From Bacteroidia bacterium (GTDB taxonomy: Bacteria > Bacteroidota > Bacteroidia > Cytophagales > JAAEPT01): a stretch of 64,000 bases of DNA. Positions 25,742 to 34,674 of this stretch are shown here, piece after piece (within the stretch, counting starts at the first letter, position 1; the number at the start of each line of letters is the position of its first letter). Under the pieces are notes generated by a model that was not told the DNA's origin, ran no database searches, and saw nothing but the letters and a program-made list of their open reading frames with translations. Made by a program: the position numbers and the translations under genes. The stretch is taken from assembly GCA_030431525.1 (NCBI GenBank), contig JAUIJC010000003.1, forward strand, positions 62,001 to 126,000, written 5' to 3'.

Positions 25742-28375
25742 ATGAAAAAACTGATACTCCTTTTTTTGGCTGTAGTGAGCACTTTTTCAGCTTGGGCACA
25801 ACTGTCCGACAAGCTTGCTTACGTGAAAATTCGGCCGACCCATTCAATGCACACTTCATTGGGAGAATTAGCGGGACTGGATTATGTTAAAAATGCCCGT
25901 TCCATAGTTTGGCAACCAACGGCCCGCAGAATGGCGGTTCAAGGCCGAACCATCCAGTCTGGAGCCGATCGAATTTATGTGGTGGAATATATAGGAAATG
26001 GCGATTCTGTATTGACCGCTTTGAAAAGCCTTCCTTTCGTGGAGAGTGCGGTGTTGAATCCAGAGTGCAAGGTGATGTTGGTGCCCAATGATCCTTTTTC
26101 AGATAGCACTTTGGCGCTGAATCAGATGCATAGCCCTTTGGTCTTGCACAATTTTTATAAGGCTTGGGAGGTTGAAACAGGGGATACGAATATTGCTATT
26201 GGAGTAATTGATTCAGGTATCAATCCTGAGCACGAAGACATTAAGGATAACCTTTACAATAACTGGAATGACCCTGTGGACGGCGTGAACAACGACGGAA
26301 ATACCTATCAGGGCATGGAGATTACCGATGATTTTAATGGTTGGGATGTCTCCAACTGGGATAATGATCCAACGGGAGGGGGAAAGCCTCATGGGTTGTC
26401 CGTTTCGGGAATGAGCAGTGCTACGCCCAACAATGGCGTTGGTCATACTGGTTCTGGATATAACTGCCGCGTTTTTCCCTTCAAGGTGACTTATGATTCT
26501 CACCCCGACAATATTATTCACGGTTGGCACGGCTTCCTGATGGCGGCGCAAATGGACTTCATCAAGGTGATCAACCTTTCGTGGGGAGCGGTAGACAGTA
26601 ATTACTCTGCAAGTGATATTCAGCTGTATCAGCAAATGATTGATTTTGCTGTGTTAGACATGGATAAAGTTGTTGTTTCTGCCGCTGGTAATTCAGGCAA
26701 GGATGAACAGTATTTTCCTGCTGGCCTCAACAATGTATTATCGGTGACCGGAGTAAAGCCTGACAGTGTGTTGGATTCCCGATCAACTTTTCATGAGTCT
26801 GTAGATATTTCAGCGGCGATGTATTCCCATAAAGTTTTGCGAGGGAATGGTTATGTGTATGATTGGGGTACGTCATTGTCTGCACCAATTGTCTCTGGTG
26901 CGGCGGGCTTGGTTCGTTCCAAATTTCCCCATTGGTCCGCTGTCCAGGTTATGGAGCAATTGAGGGTTTCTGGGGCGGTGATTGACACCTTGCCTGGCAA
27001 TGAAGCTTATGTGGGGAAAATGGGCCGTTTGTTGGATCCTTATCGCGCTTTAACCGATACCTCCTTCAAGGCTTTTGGAATGACTCAAATCGGTTTGTTA
27101 GACTTTAATGGGACATACAATCCAGCAGGAGATGTTTTGAATCTTTTTGTTGAAGTCAGCAATTATTTGGCGCCTACCGAAAACTTGGAAGTAGAGTTAA
27201 AAATATCTGGTGATCCGAGAGTTTCCTACAGTGATAACTTCATCAGTTTTGGAGCACTTCAAAAAGGAGAGGTGGTTGATAACAGTCTTCATCCTGTACA
27301 ACTTAATGTAGAAGCAAGTCGCGATACTCTTGTGTTAGACTTGGAAATTATTGTTTCTGATGGAGGGTTGGAACGGGTAGAATCTCGGACATTGGTGCTT
27401 TACCCAACCCTTCCTGCAATAGTTGGATTGGCTTTAGAACCATTGGATAAGTCTGAATTTTATAACCCAGATGGTGATACGTTGGAAATGGGCTTAACCA
27501 TTACAAATACCTCTGTTGCTTCCGAAAATTTGGTGGCTACACTTGAGGTTTTGACGCCCACTGATGTAGTCTTTTTGGATTCCATTATCAACTTTGGTGT
27601 CGTACAAAATTCGGATACTCTCATTGGAGTTCCAGTTGAAATTGCCATTCCTCAGGGAGAAGACACTCTTAATGTATTGATTCGGATTACCTATTCAGAT
27701 GCTTCTTATAATAGAATTGAGACTCATCAATTGAGGTTCCTACCAGCGTTGGAACCAACTACTCCCGAGATTGTCGGCCTTTCCTTGGTTCCTCTGGATT
27801 ACTCGGGCTTTTATGGGCCAGCAGGAGATACCTTGGAATTGGATTTGAGCTTGACCAATAACTTGGCGGAGACTGATGATTTGAAAGTCTATGCCAAGGT
27901 GTTGAATCCTTCGGGTGTAAGTCTTATTGACTCAATATTGAGTTATGGGCAAGTGGCCACTTTGGATACTGTTTTGAGTATTGGTGATCCAATAAAAATG
28001 GCGATTCCCGCTGGAGATGAGACGTTGGATGTGCTGGTTGAGTTGCGTTATGAGGATGGAGTTTACACTCATATTGATACACTTTCATTGACCTTGATGC
28101 CCGATGAAATCACAAGTGTAAGTTTGGAAGAGGTGAACACGTCATTGTACCAAATCTTCCCGAATCCCTTTAATGACCGCCTGAATGTAAAGGTAGCCAC
28201 CAATGAGGATTATTCCATCACCATGCTTGATATGGCTGGAAACATCGTTTTCCAACGGAATTTCTCGGCAGGACAGGACGCTCGCTTGGAGGGAATGGAT
28301 TTGGTCGAAGGCATTTATTTGATGCAGGTTCAATCGCCGAGTGGTTCTCATGTGGAGAAAGTGATTCGGAGGTAA
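25742..28375 (+). CDS. Secreted subtilisin-like serine protease with type IX sorting domain
   Basis: An 877-residue S8 peptidase. Signal peptide 1-20 (MKKLILLFLAVVSTFSAWAQ), then a prodomain to about 145. The catalytic triad is Asp157 (GVIDSG), His217 (KPHGLSVSG) and Ser378 (GTSLSAP), with oxyanion Asn317 (AAGNSG). About 400 residues of three similar beta-sandwich repeats follow; two of them begin with GLALEPLDKSEFYNPDGDT-like sequence. The last 80 residues form a T9SS type A sorting domain (YQIFPNPFNDRLNVKV, EGIYLMQVQS, EKVIRR). Exported by Sec, then T9SS to the cell surface or medium, for protein breakdown. The start at 25742 follows the terminator and begins the signal peptide. Confidence 0.95.
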   Translation: MKKLILLFLAVVSTFSAWAQLSDKLAYVKIRPTHSMHTSLGELAGLDYVKNARSIVWQPTARRMAVQGRTIQSGADRIYVVEYIGNGDSVLTALKSLPFVESAVLNPECKVMLVPNDPFSDSTLALNQMHSPLVLHNFYKAWEVETGDTNIAIGVIDSGINPEHEDIKDNLYNNWNDPVDGVNNDGNTYQGMEITDDFNGWDVSNWDNDPTGGGKPHGLSVSGMSSATPNNGVGHTGSGYNCRVFPFKVTYDSHPDNIIHGWHGFLMAAQMDFIKVINLSWGAVDSNYSASDIQLYQQMIDFAVLDMDKVVVSAAGNSGKDEQYFPAGLNNVLSVTGVKPDSVLDSRSTFHESVDISAAMYSHKVLRGNGYVYDWGTSLSAPIVSGAAGLVRSKFPHWSAVQVMEQLRVSGAVIDTLPGNEAYVGKMGRLLDPYRALTDTSFKAFGMTQIGLLDFNGTYNPAGDVLNLFVEVSNYLAPTENLEVELKISGDPRVSYSDNFISFGALQKGEVVDNSLHPVQLNVEASRDTLVLDLEIIVSDGGLERVESRTLVLYPTLPAIVGLALEPLDKSEFYNPDGDTLEMGLTITNTSVASENLVATLEVLTPTDVVFLDSIINFGVVQNSDTLIGVPVEIAIPQGEDTLNVLIRITYSDASYNRIETHQLRFLPALEPTTPEIVGLSLVPLDYSGFYGPAGDTLELDLSLTNNLAETDDLKVYAKVLNPSGVSLIDSILSYGQVATLDTVLSIGDPIKMAIPAGDETLDVLVELRYEDGVYTHIDTLSLTLMPDEITSVSLEEVNTSLYQIFPNPFNDRLNVKVATNEDYSITMLDMAGNIVFQRNFSAGQDARLEGMDLVEGIYLMQVQSPSGSHVEKVIRR

Positions 28376-28394
28376 GGTTGATGGTTTTTTGTGT

Positions 28395-28469
28395 GCAAAG
28401 GGCTGAAGTCCTTTGCTTTGTAGAACCGCCCCTACAGGGCTACGTCGTTGTAGCCCTGTAGGGGCGGTT
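28395..28469. repeat. Composite hairpin intergenic element, copy 3 (inverted)
   Basis: Small hairpin first (arms 28395-28401 and 28410-28416), then a perfect 20-bp stem (28424-28443 with 28450-28469). This is the reverse orientation of copies at 6036-6135 and 13433-13530. The small GATGGAT hairpin is not evident here. Located just after the protease stop, it may also act as a transcript end. Confidence 0.85.
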
Positions 28470-28547
28470 TTCAATTGTGATGGGTAAAACCAATCGACTT
28501 TTTTATATGCCTTGTCAGAAAGCGTTTCATTCTGCGCCTTCATCCCA

Positions 28548-28555
28548 TATATTTG
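28548..28555 (+). promoter_or_regulatory. Candidate -7 box for yggS
   Basis: TATATTTG fits TAnnTTTG and lies 24 bp before the chosen ATG at 28579, which supports that start over an in-frame start at 28477 inside the repeat region. Confidence 0.5.
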
Positions 28556-28578
28556 CCCAAAACACCCGATTGCCTTAC

Positions 28579-29256
28579 ATGTCTACGATTGCCGAAAATC
28601 TCCAAAAGTTCCACAGCGAAGTAAAAGACTTCGATTGCACCTTGGTTGCTGTTTCCAAAACAAAACCCGTTGAGCTCCTGCAAGAAGCTTATGATGCAGG
28701 CCAACGGGTCTTTGGCGAGAACAAGGTCCAAGAAATGACGGACAAACATGAGGTGTTGCCAAAGGATATTGTCTGGCACATGATTGGGCATTTGCAAACG
28801 AACAAGGTGAAATACATCGCACCTTTCGTTTCCCTTATTCATGCTGTGGACAGCCTGAAGTTGTTGAAGGAAATCAACAAGCAGGCGAAGAAAAATGACC
28901 GTGTGATTGATTGCTTGGTGCAATTGCACATCGCCGATGAGGAGAGCAAGTTCGGATTCAGCTATGACGAGGCTGAGGCCTTTTTGGCGTCCGAGGAGGT
29001 TCAGGCCTTGGAGAACGTCCGCATTGTTGGCCTGATGGGCATGGCGACTAACACTTCAAATAACCAACAGGTCAAGAAAGAGTTTGAAGGTTTGAAAAGC
29101 TTTTTGGAAGTTCAGAAATCAGCGGATACGGCCCCCAATGTTCAGCTGGAAATCCTTTCTATGGGCATGAGTGGCGATTACAAAATTGCCTTGGAGGTTG
29201 GAAGTACGATGATTCGTGTGGGGAGCTCCATCTTTGGGGCGAGGAATTATAATTAA
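28579..29256 (+). CDS. YggS family pyridoxal-phosphate homeostasis protein
   Basis: A 225-residue PLP-binding TIM-barrel protein (PROSC/YggS family) that manages pyridoxal 5'-phosphate and affects amino acid balance; no enzyme activity is known. The PLP lysine is in LVAVSKTKP near residue 30. Other signatures are FGENKVQEM, WHMIGHLQTNKVKYI, GLMGMAT and LSMGMSGDYKIALEVGSTMIR near the end. The start at 28579 fits family length and the upstream promoter box. Confidence 0.95.
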   Translation: MSTIAENLQKFHSEVKDFDCTLVAVSKTKPVELLQEAYDAGQRVFGENKVQEMTDKHEVLPKDIVWHMIGHLQTNKVKYIAPFVSLIHAVDSLKLLKEINKQAKKNDRVIDCLVQLHIADEESKFGFSYDEAEAFLASEEVQALENVRIVGLMGMATNTSNNQQVKKEFEGLKSFLEVQKSADTAPNVQLEILSMGMSGDYKIALEVGSTMIRVGSSIFGARNYN

Positions 29257-29265
29257 TTAAGGGAC

Positions 29266-29324
29266 GCAAGACACAAGTATCAAGTAGTAAGACCCATGAT
29301 ACTTGTGTCTTGCTACTTGATACC
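29266..29324. repeat. AGTATCAAG-family palindrome upstream of DUF423 gene
   Basis: The left arm GCAAGACACAAGTATCAAG and right arm CTTGTGTCTTGCTACTTGAT are nearly perfect complements with the centre at about 29295. It ends 8 bp before the ATG at 29333, so the hairpin can hide or expose the translation start. Confidence 0.87.
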
Positions 29325-29332
29325 AAAAAATC

Positions 29333-29704
29333 ATGAACAAACTATTCTTATTACTTGGTAGTATTTCAGGTGCGTTGTCTGTAGCCATTGGCGCTTTTGG
29401 AGCACACGGCCTGAAGAAAATGCTGGAGGAAGCTGGCAGAATGGAGACCTTTGAAACAGGGGTGAAGTACCAGTTTTATCACACCATTGCGCTTATCCTT
29501 ATCGGTTTCCTGATGGAAAAATTCCCTGCGCCACAGATGGGCTGGGCAGGTTGGTGTTTCGTTGGTGGCATTCTGGTTTTCTCTGGTTCCTTGTATGCCC
29601 TTTGTTTGACGGGAGTTACCAAACTGGGAGCCATTACTCCAATTGGAGGTTTGATGTTTATTGCTGGCTGGGTGTTGTTGGCGATGGGGGTGATGAAAGG
29701 TTGA
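29333..29704 (+). CDS. DUF423 family small membrane protein (YgdD-like)
   Basis: A 123-residue inner-membrane protein with four predicted helices. Family signatures are GAFGAHGLKKML near residue 22 and the spaced segment FETGVKYQFYHTIALILIG. The C-terminal half (FSGSLYALCLTG, TPIGGLMFIAGW) is also typical. Function is not established. Preceded directly by a palindromic leader and followed by two unrelated small membrane protein genes on the same strand. Confidence 0.88.
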   Translation: MNKLFLLLGSISGALSVAIGAFGAHGLKKMLEEAGRMETFETGVKYQFYHTIALILIGFLMEKFPAPQMGWAGWCFVGGILVFSGSLYALCLTGVTKLGAITPIGGLMFIAGWVLLAMGVMKG

Positions 29705-29752
29705 AAGTAGTCTTGAAAAGTTATTCTTCCTACTGGAAATACCTTTCCCATT

Positions 29753-30148
29753 ATGATCACAAATAGGATTCTAAAATATATTGGTTTGTTTCTGATATCT
29801 GTTTTAGAATTTTTGATGATGACCTTTATTCTAATCCTCTTTTCTGGTGATAGAATGTTTGGGTTGAAATTTTTTGTGATACCATCCATTAGTTTTATTC
29901 ACCTTGCTTTTGCTGTCACTCAGGTAAAAGCTACTTGGTGGAAGAAAGTTGGATTTGGTTTTTTGGCAGGAGGGATTTCTGTAATAATTGGTGGGATACC
30001 TCTTTACTTTGGGGTTGATTTGGGTTTAGACCTTTATGGATATTGGAATATCATTCTGTTTTTTTCTTTGGCAACTGTAGTGGCTTGGGAGTTAATCTAT
30101 CAAGTAGAAAGAATTGTGATGGGTGTTAGGCAAAAGAATGAGGGATGA
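29753..30148 (+). CDS. Hypothetical four-helix membrane protein
   Basis: A 131-residue protein that is mostly hydrophobic, with helices near 5-30, 35-52, 62-85 and 92-115 and a basic tail. No recognised family. The stop overlaps the start of the next membrane-protein gene by 11 bp, indicating translational coupling. AT content is higher than in neighbouring enzyme genes. Confidence 0.6.
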   Translation: MITNRILKYIGLFLISVLEFLMMTFILILFSGDRMFGLKFFVIPSISFIHLAFAVTQVKATWWKKVGFGFLAGGISVIIGGIPLYFGVDLGLDLYGYWNIILFFSLATVVAWELIYQVERIVMGVRQKNEG

Positions 30149-30608
30149 AGTTGATTTCAAGCCAATGAGTAGACTAGAGCCCATAAAGATTTTTGGGGAA
30201 ATTGCCTTGGCATTTCTGTATAGCATTGTTTCGGTAATGCTATTCTCTGCCTTTTCCTCTGAATCCTATTTAGGCGATGCTAACCTCATTTACTTTTTTG
30301 AGTGGTTTGCTGGATTGGTGGCAGGAGGAGTCATTTCATTATTTATCCTCACGACCAAGTTATTTAGGAGACAGATTTCCTATGGAGCTGAGTTCTTGAT
30401 AAAGGTTGGTATAGGAATTCTATCCTTTGAAGCTTTTTGCTTTGTCCATTCTGGCAAGTCCTTGTTTTTGGGACAGGTAAACTCATCAAACAATTATCAA
30501 TGGCCATTTTTGTTGGGTAACACCTCGGCTTTACTTCTTGTCTATGGTTTGCAGGCATTCCTTAGGTCTACGAACAAGGACAAGAATACTATGACTCAAC
30601 AGGATTAG
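30138..30608 (+). CDS. Hypothetical membrane protein coupled to upstream gene
   Basis: A 156-residue protein with four hydrophobic segments (IALAFLYSIVSVMLFSAF, FEWFAGLVAGGVISLFIL, a third near 95, and a last near 130). The ATG at 30138 gives an 11-bp overlap with the preceding gene and is preferred over GTG 30123. No family recognised. Together with the previous gene it may form a small two-component membrane complex. The FecCD permease gene starts one base after its stop, so the three may be co-transcribed. Confidence 0.6.
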   Translation: MRDEVDFKPMSRLEPIKIFGEIALAFLYSIVSVMLFSAFSSESYLGDANLIYFFEWFAGLVAGGVISLFILTTKLFRRQISYGAEFLIKVGIGILSFEAFCFVHSGKSLFLGQVNSSNNYQWPFLLGNTSALLLVYGLQAFLRSTNKDKNTMTQQD

Positions 30609-30609
30609 A

Positions 30610-31614
30610 ATGGCAAACAGATTTCTTCTCCCCATACTGCTCCTTCTCCTCCTAAGCCTCTTCCTCCTCAACATCGGCTTAGGAACAGTCAGCATTTCCC
30701 CCCTTGAAGTGCTGAAAGTTCTTTTTTCAGAAGAAGGAAAGGAAAGCTCTTCGGCGATTATTCTGAATTATCGGATGCCTCAGGCTTTGACGGCCTGTTT
30801 GGCAGGACTGTCATTGGGTGTTGCAGGGCTGTTGATGCAGACCTTGTTTAGGAATGCTTTGGCGGGACCATCTGTGTTGGGCATTAGCTCAGGGGCGAGT
30901 TTGGGTGTGGCTTTGGTGATGTTGGCGGGCGTCGGTCTTGGGCATTGGTCAGGGAAATTGATGGTGGTGTTTGGTGCTGTATTGGGAGCGGGAGCAGTGC
31001 TGTTTTTTGTTGTTTCCATTGCCCGAAGGGTTTCTTCGGGAGCGACGCTATTGATTGTGGGCTTGATGATGGGTTATTTGGTTTCGGCCATGGTGTCTAT
31101 ACTCCAACATTTCAGTACCAAGGAAGCCTTGCAGTCCTTTGTGTTCTGGGGCTTTGGCAGTTTCTCCAAAGTGACATGGGCAGATATGCCGATTTTGGCC
31201 TCTGTGGTGGGCTTTGGTTTAATGCTTTCCATTTTCCTTTTAAAGCCGTTGAATGGTCTGTTGTTGGGCGAGGCTTATGCCCGAAGTATGGGCATTGAGG
31301 TCAACAAAGTACGCTCCATGGTCATTCTGTCCTCTGGGATTTTGACGGCGGTGATTACGGCCTATTGTGGCCCGATAGCCTTTTTGGGATTGGCGGTACC
31401 GCATTTTGCACGGCTATTAATCAGGAATTCCAACCATCGGATTTTGTTGCCGACCACTGCGCTCGTGGGTGCTTGTTTGGGACTGGCTTGTAACTTGGTC
31501 GCCCGAGTGCCGGGAAGTTCCATGAGTTTACCGTTAAATGCGGTGACCTCTATGGTGGGTGCGCCCTTGGTGATTTTCTTGGTGTTGGGGGCTCGAAAAA
31601 GGATTCAGGGATGA
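30610..31614 (+). CDS. FecCD-family ABC permease (iron-siderophore/heme/cobalamin uptake)
   Basis: A 334-residue inner-membrane permease with about ten helices. Family landmarks are YRMPQALTACLAGLSLGVAG near residue 54, LAGPSVLGISSGASLGVA near 85, FWGFGSFSKVTW near 178 and GPIAFLGLAVPHFARLL near 255, the last contacting the ATPase. It forms a homodimer that moves iron-siderophore, heme or vitamin B12 into the cell. The ATPase gene overlaps by ATGA. No periplasmic binding protein or TonB receptor gene is nearby, so the ligand cannot be named. Confidence 0.93.
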   Translation: MANRFLLPILLLLLLSLFLLNIGLGTVSISPLEVLKVLFSEEGKESSSAIILNYRMPQALTACLAGLSLGVAGLLMQTLFRNALAGPSVLGISSGASLGVALVMLAGVGLGHWSGKLMVVFGAVLGAGAVLFFVVSIARRVSSGATLLIVGLMMGYLVSAMVSILQHFSTKEALQSFVFWGFGSFSKVTWADMPILASVVGFGLMLSIFLLKPLNGLLLGEAYARSMGIEVNKVRSMVILSSGILTAVITAYCGPIAFLGLAVPHFARLLIRNSNHRILLPTTALVGACLGLACNLVARVPGSSMSLPLNAVTSMVGAPLVIFLVLGARKRIQG

Positions 31615-32573
31615 GATTGTTAGCGACTTCCAACTTGGCCATCGGTTACCAATCCGCTTTGCATAAGCAGATTTCATTGGGATTGGAAGAAGGGGAATTG
31701 GTCTGTTTGCTTGGACCGAATGGCGCTGGAAAATCAACTTTGATTAAAACACTTTTCGGGGTTTTGAAACCATTGGGAGGACAAGTGGAGATTGGACAAA
31801 AATCCCTCGCATCGCTTTCGCCTAAAGCCATTGCCAAACAAGTTGCGGTTGTCTTGACGGATCGAGTAAGCGAAGAGCACCTCAGGGTTCGTGATTTGGT
31901 GGCCATGGGCCGATTGCCTTATGCTGGTCTATTGGGTGGTTTGGGAGAGGAGGATTATCAGAAGGTAGATGAGGCTTTGAGCTTGACGGGTGTTTCAGCT
32001 TTTGCCGATCGATTGGTTGGTGATTTGAGTGATGGCGAGCGCCAGAAGGTGATGATTGCCCGTGCTTTGGCGCAGGATACGCAGTTGATTTTTTTGGATG
32101 AGCCTACCGCGCATCTGGATTTGCCAAGCAAGATTTCCATCATGCATTTGCTTAGGCGCTTGGCCCGAGAATCTGGAAAAGCCATGGTGGTTTCCACGCA
32201 TGATATGGACATTGCTCTGCAAACGGCTGATAAGCTTTGGCTGATGGCCAAGGAAAAGCCCTTTGTGGCTGGCGTGCCGGAGGATTTGGTGATTGATGGA
32301 AGTTTTGGCCATTACTTTCAACTTGGGGAAGTGGTGTTTGATGTGAAGAGTGGCAGTTTCGTGATGGATGTCCCAAAAAAGGCTTTTGTTAATGTGCAGG
32401 GCGAAGGCCCAGAGGCGATTTGGCTGAAGCGCGCACTCGAACGAAACGGCTTTGGCGTGGGAATGTCAGCGGTTTCTATTGAGGCGAATGAGCGTAGTTT
32501 TAGATTGAGTAATGGTGCAGAACTGAAAACCATTGCCGAGGTTTTGGCTAACTTGCCCAGCCTGTTTGAATAA
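31611..32573 (+). CDS. FecE/BtuD-type ABC ATPase with C-terminal extension
   Basis: A 320-residue ATPase partner of the preceding permease. Walker A is GPNGAGKST near 36, the signature is LSDGERQKVMIARAL near 140, Walker B is LIFLDEPTAHLD near 160, and the switch His lies in STHDMD. The usual length is about 255 residues; here about 85 extra residues follow (from VVFDVKSGSF), with a pattern resembling a small ligand-binding or regulatory fold. The extension is not recognised. Start overlaps the permease stop. Confidence 0.92.
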   Translation: MRLLATSNLAIGYQSALHKQISLGLEEGELVCLLGPNGAGKSTLIKTLFGVLKPLGGQVEIGQKSLASLSPKAIAKQVAVVLTDRVSEEHLRVRDLVAMGRLPYAGLLGGLGEEDYQKVDEALSLTGVSAFADRLVGDLSDGERQKVMIARALAQDTQLIFLDEPTAHLDLPSKISIMHLLRRLARESGKAMVVSTHDMDIALQTADKLWLMAKEKPFVAGVPEDLVIDGSFGHYFQLGEVVFDVKSGSFVMDVPKKAFVNVQGEGPEAIWLKRALERNGFGVGMSAVSIEANERSFRLSNGAELKTIAEVLANLPSLFE

Positions 32574-32594
32574 GAATTCTTTAGTACAGCTTTT

Positions 32595-33905
32595 ATGACT
32601 GAGGTGAAGAAAAAGAAGTCGATTCCATTATATATCAAGATTTTGTTGGGTGTGGTGTTGGGCGTTCTTTGGGGCGTGCTAAGTAAGTACTTGGGCATCC
32701 CTGAGTCTTTTACCAATAATTATATCCAGCCATTCGGGGCCATCTTTTTGAACCTGTTGAAGTTGATTGCGGTGCCCTTGATTTTGGCTTCGCTGATTGT
32801 CGGAGTAGCAAATTTGGGAGACATCCGAAAGCTTTCCCGAATGGGAGGAAAAACCATTGGGATCTACCTATTAACAACCCTAATTGCCTTGGTGATTGGT
32901 TTGGGTGTGGTAAATGTGATTCGACCTGGCGTAGGGATTTCGCAGGAAACACGTGATAAATTGATGGAGGGAAGTAAGCAATCGGCTTCTGACAAGTTGG
33001 AAATTGTTGCCAAAAACAAGGAGAAAGGGCCTTTGGCACCTCTGGTGGACATGTTTCCTGATAACATTACCAAGGCGGCTACGGATAACAAGAATATGCT
33101 TCAAGTGGTTGTCTTTGCCCTTATTGTAGGTATTGCGGCTGTCAGTTTGCCCAAGGAACAAACAGCAACCTTTGTCGCTTTTTTTGACAACCTGAACAAC
33201 ATCATTCTTAAGGTGATTGATTATATCATGCTTTACGCCCCAATAGGAGTATTTGCGTTGATGGCTAAATTGATTGCCGACGCCCCAAACGCCGAGATTC
33301 TTTGGGCATTGGGATGGTACTGTTTAAGCCTGATTATAGGCCTCTTGGTGATGATGTTAGGGGTCTATCCAACCATCATGATGATGGTTTCAAAGTTGGG
33401 CTACATGGATTTTTTCAGGGCCTTGCGTCCAGCGCAGTTGTTGGCATTCAGTTCCAGTTCCAGTGCGGCCACCTTGCCATTGACCATGAAGCGATGCGAG
33501 GAAAACCTCGGTGTTTCGGAGGAGGTTTCCAGCTTTGTATTGCCTTTGGGCGCTACCATCAACATGGATGGAACGAGCATGTATCAGGCTGTGGCGGCAG
33601 TATTTATCTCTCAGGTGATTGGTGATGATTTGACCTTGGGTGAGCAACTGACCATCGTGTTGACGGCATTGTTGGCCTCCATAGGAACGGCAGGTGTACC
33701 TGGCGTTGGGGTAATTATGCTGGCCATTGTGCTGGAGTCGGTGGGCATTCCATTGGAATATATCGCTTTGATTTTGGCACCAGACCGTATATTGGATATG
33801 TGTCGCACGGTGGTGAATGTGACTGGTGATGCTGCGGTGGCGGCTACAGTGGCTGCTACTGAGGGACAGTTGACTCCTGTTTCCGAAGAGGTGGAAGACT
33901 TGTAA
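32595..33905 (+). CDS. Dicarboxylate/amino acid:cation symporter (DAACS/GltP family)
   Basis: A 436-residue sodium- or proton-coupled symporter for glutamate, aspartate or C4-dicarboxylates in the inner membrane. Family features are FLNLLKLIAVPLILASLIVG near 50, the serine-rich hairpin AFSSSSSAATLPLTMK near 285, GATINMDGTSMYQ (the NMDGT motif) near 315 and ILAPDRILDMCRTVVNVTGD near 395. A hydrophilic loop of about 45 residues (110-155) lies between early helices. Gene starts 21 bp after the ABC ATPase, possibly read through. Confidence 0.95.
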   Translation: MTEVKKKKSIPLYIKILLGVVLGVLWGVLSKYLGIPESFTNNYIQPFGAIFLNLLKLIAVPLILASLIVGVANLGDIRKLSRMGGKTIGIYLLTTLIALVIGLGVVNVIRPGVGISQETRDKLMEGSKQSASDKLEIVAKNKEKGPLAPLVDMFPDNITKAATDNKNMLQVVVFALIVGIAAVSLPKEQTATFVAFFDNLNNIILKVIDYIMLYAPIGVFALMAKLIADAPNAEILWALGWYCLSLIIGLLVMMLGVYPTIMMMVSKLGYMDFFRALRPAQLLAFSSSSSAATLPLTMKRCEENLGVSEEVSSFVLPLGATINMDGTSMYQAVAAVFISQVIGDDLTLGEQLTIVLTALLASIGTAGVPGVGVIMLAIVLESVGIPLEYIALILAPDRILDMCRTVVNVTGDAAVAATVAATEGQLTPVSEEVEDL

Positions 33906-33954
33906 AGTCGTAAATCAATGTATGTACAATGATGCATTGAAACTAAAGCTATCT

Positions 33955-33962
33955 TAACTTTG
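33955..33962 (+). promoter_or_regulatory. Candidate -7 box for nfu gene
   Basis: TAACTTTG matches TAnnTTTG 60 bp before the Nfu start. The -33 element is not at consensus spacing. Confidence 0.5.
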
Positions 33963-34022
33963 TAATAATTCTGGAATACAGCGCCTGCTGATGGTATCAT
34001 CTAGGCGATTAAAAATAGAGAT

Positions 34023-34610
34023 ATGGAGAAGCAACCCGTAGTGATTTATACAGAAGCCAGTCCAAACCCAAACTCCTTGAAGTTCGTGTTGAACTTCCGT
34101 TTGTTGGATGGCGTTTCCCGTGATTACCCTTCAAAGGAAGATGCCAAGAACTGTCCTTTGGCCATTGCCCTTTTTGAAGAGTTTCCGTTTGTGAAGAATA
34201 TTTTCGTGGCGGCGAATTTTATTACGGTCACGAAGGACGATGCCATAGATTGGTACGAGGTGAATCCTCAGGTGCGTGCTTACATCAAGCAATACATCGA
34301 GGAAGGCAAGGAGGTGTTCAATGAGAACATCAAGAAGGAAGTGGTAGGCGAAGACCTTCGTTCGCAGATGAACGAGTCGGAGATTGATGCCAAAATCAAA
34401 TCTTTGTTGGACACTTATGTGAAGCCAGCAGTAGAAGGTGACGGCGGTGCAATTTCATTCCACTCCTTTGAAGATGGTGTGGTAAAAGTGATTCTTCAGG
34501 GGTCTTGCTCGGGTTGTCCATCAAGCACCGTGACCTTGAAAAATGGTATTGAGAATTTGCTGAAACGCATGGTGCCTGAGGTGACTGAGGTGGTTTCGGT
34601 GAATGGCTGA
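34023..34610 (+). CDS. NifU/Nfu-type Fe-S cluster carrier protein
   Basis: A 195-residue protein with an N-terminal Nfu_N domain (about 5-92, TEASPNPNSLKFVLNF, FPFVKNIFVAANFITVTK) and a C-terminal NifU domain (about 115-195). The cluster-binding Cys162 and Cys165 are in GSCSGCPSS. It binds and hands over a [4Fe-4S] cluster to apoproteins in the cytoplasm. Domain order matches bacterial and mitochondrial Nfu1. A terminator follows directly, so this is probably a single-gene unit. Confidence 0.95.
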   Translation: MEKQPVVIYTEASPNPNSLKFVLNFRLLDGVSRDYPSKEDAKNCPLAIALFEEFPFVKNIFVAANFITVTKDDAIDWYEVNPQVRAYIKQYIEEGKEVFNENIKKEVVGEDLRSQMNESEIDAKIKSLLDTYVKPAVEGDGGAISFHSFEDGVVKVILQGSCSGCPSSTVTLKNGIENLLKRMVPEVTEVVSVNG

Positions 34611-34640
34611 TTGGGGACTTAAGCGTTGAGAAATAAGACT

Positions 34641-34670
34641 AAAGCCCTTCCGTTTTGGGAGGGCTTTTTT
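34641..34670 (+). terminator. Rho-independent terminator after nfu
   Basis: Arms AAAGCCCTTCC (34641-34651) and GGGAGGGCTTT (34657-34667), with one weak pair, are followed by TTTTTT. Strong intrinsic terminator 30 bp after the Nfu stop. Confidence 0.92.
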
Positions 34671-34674
34671 GGTT

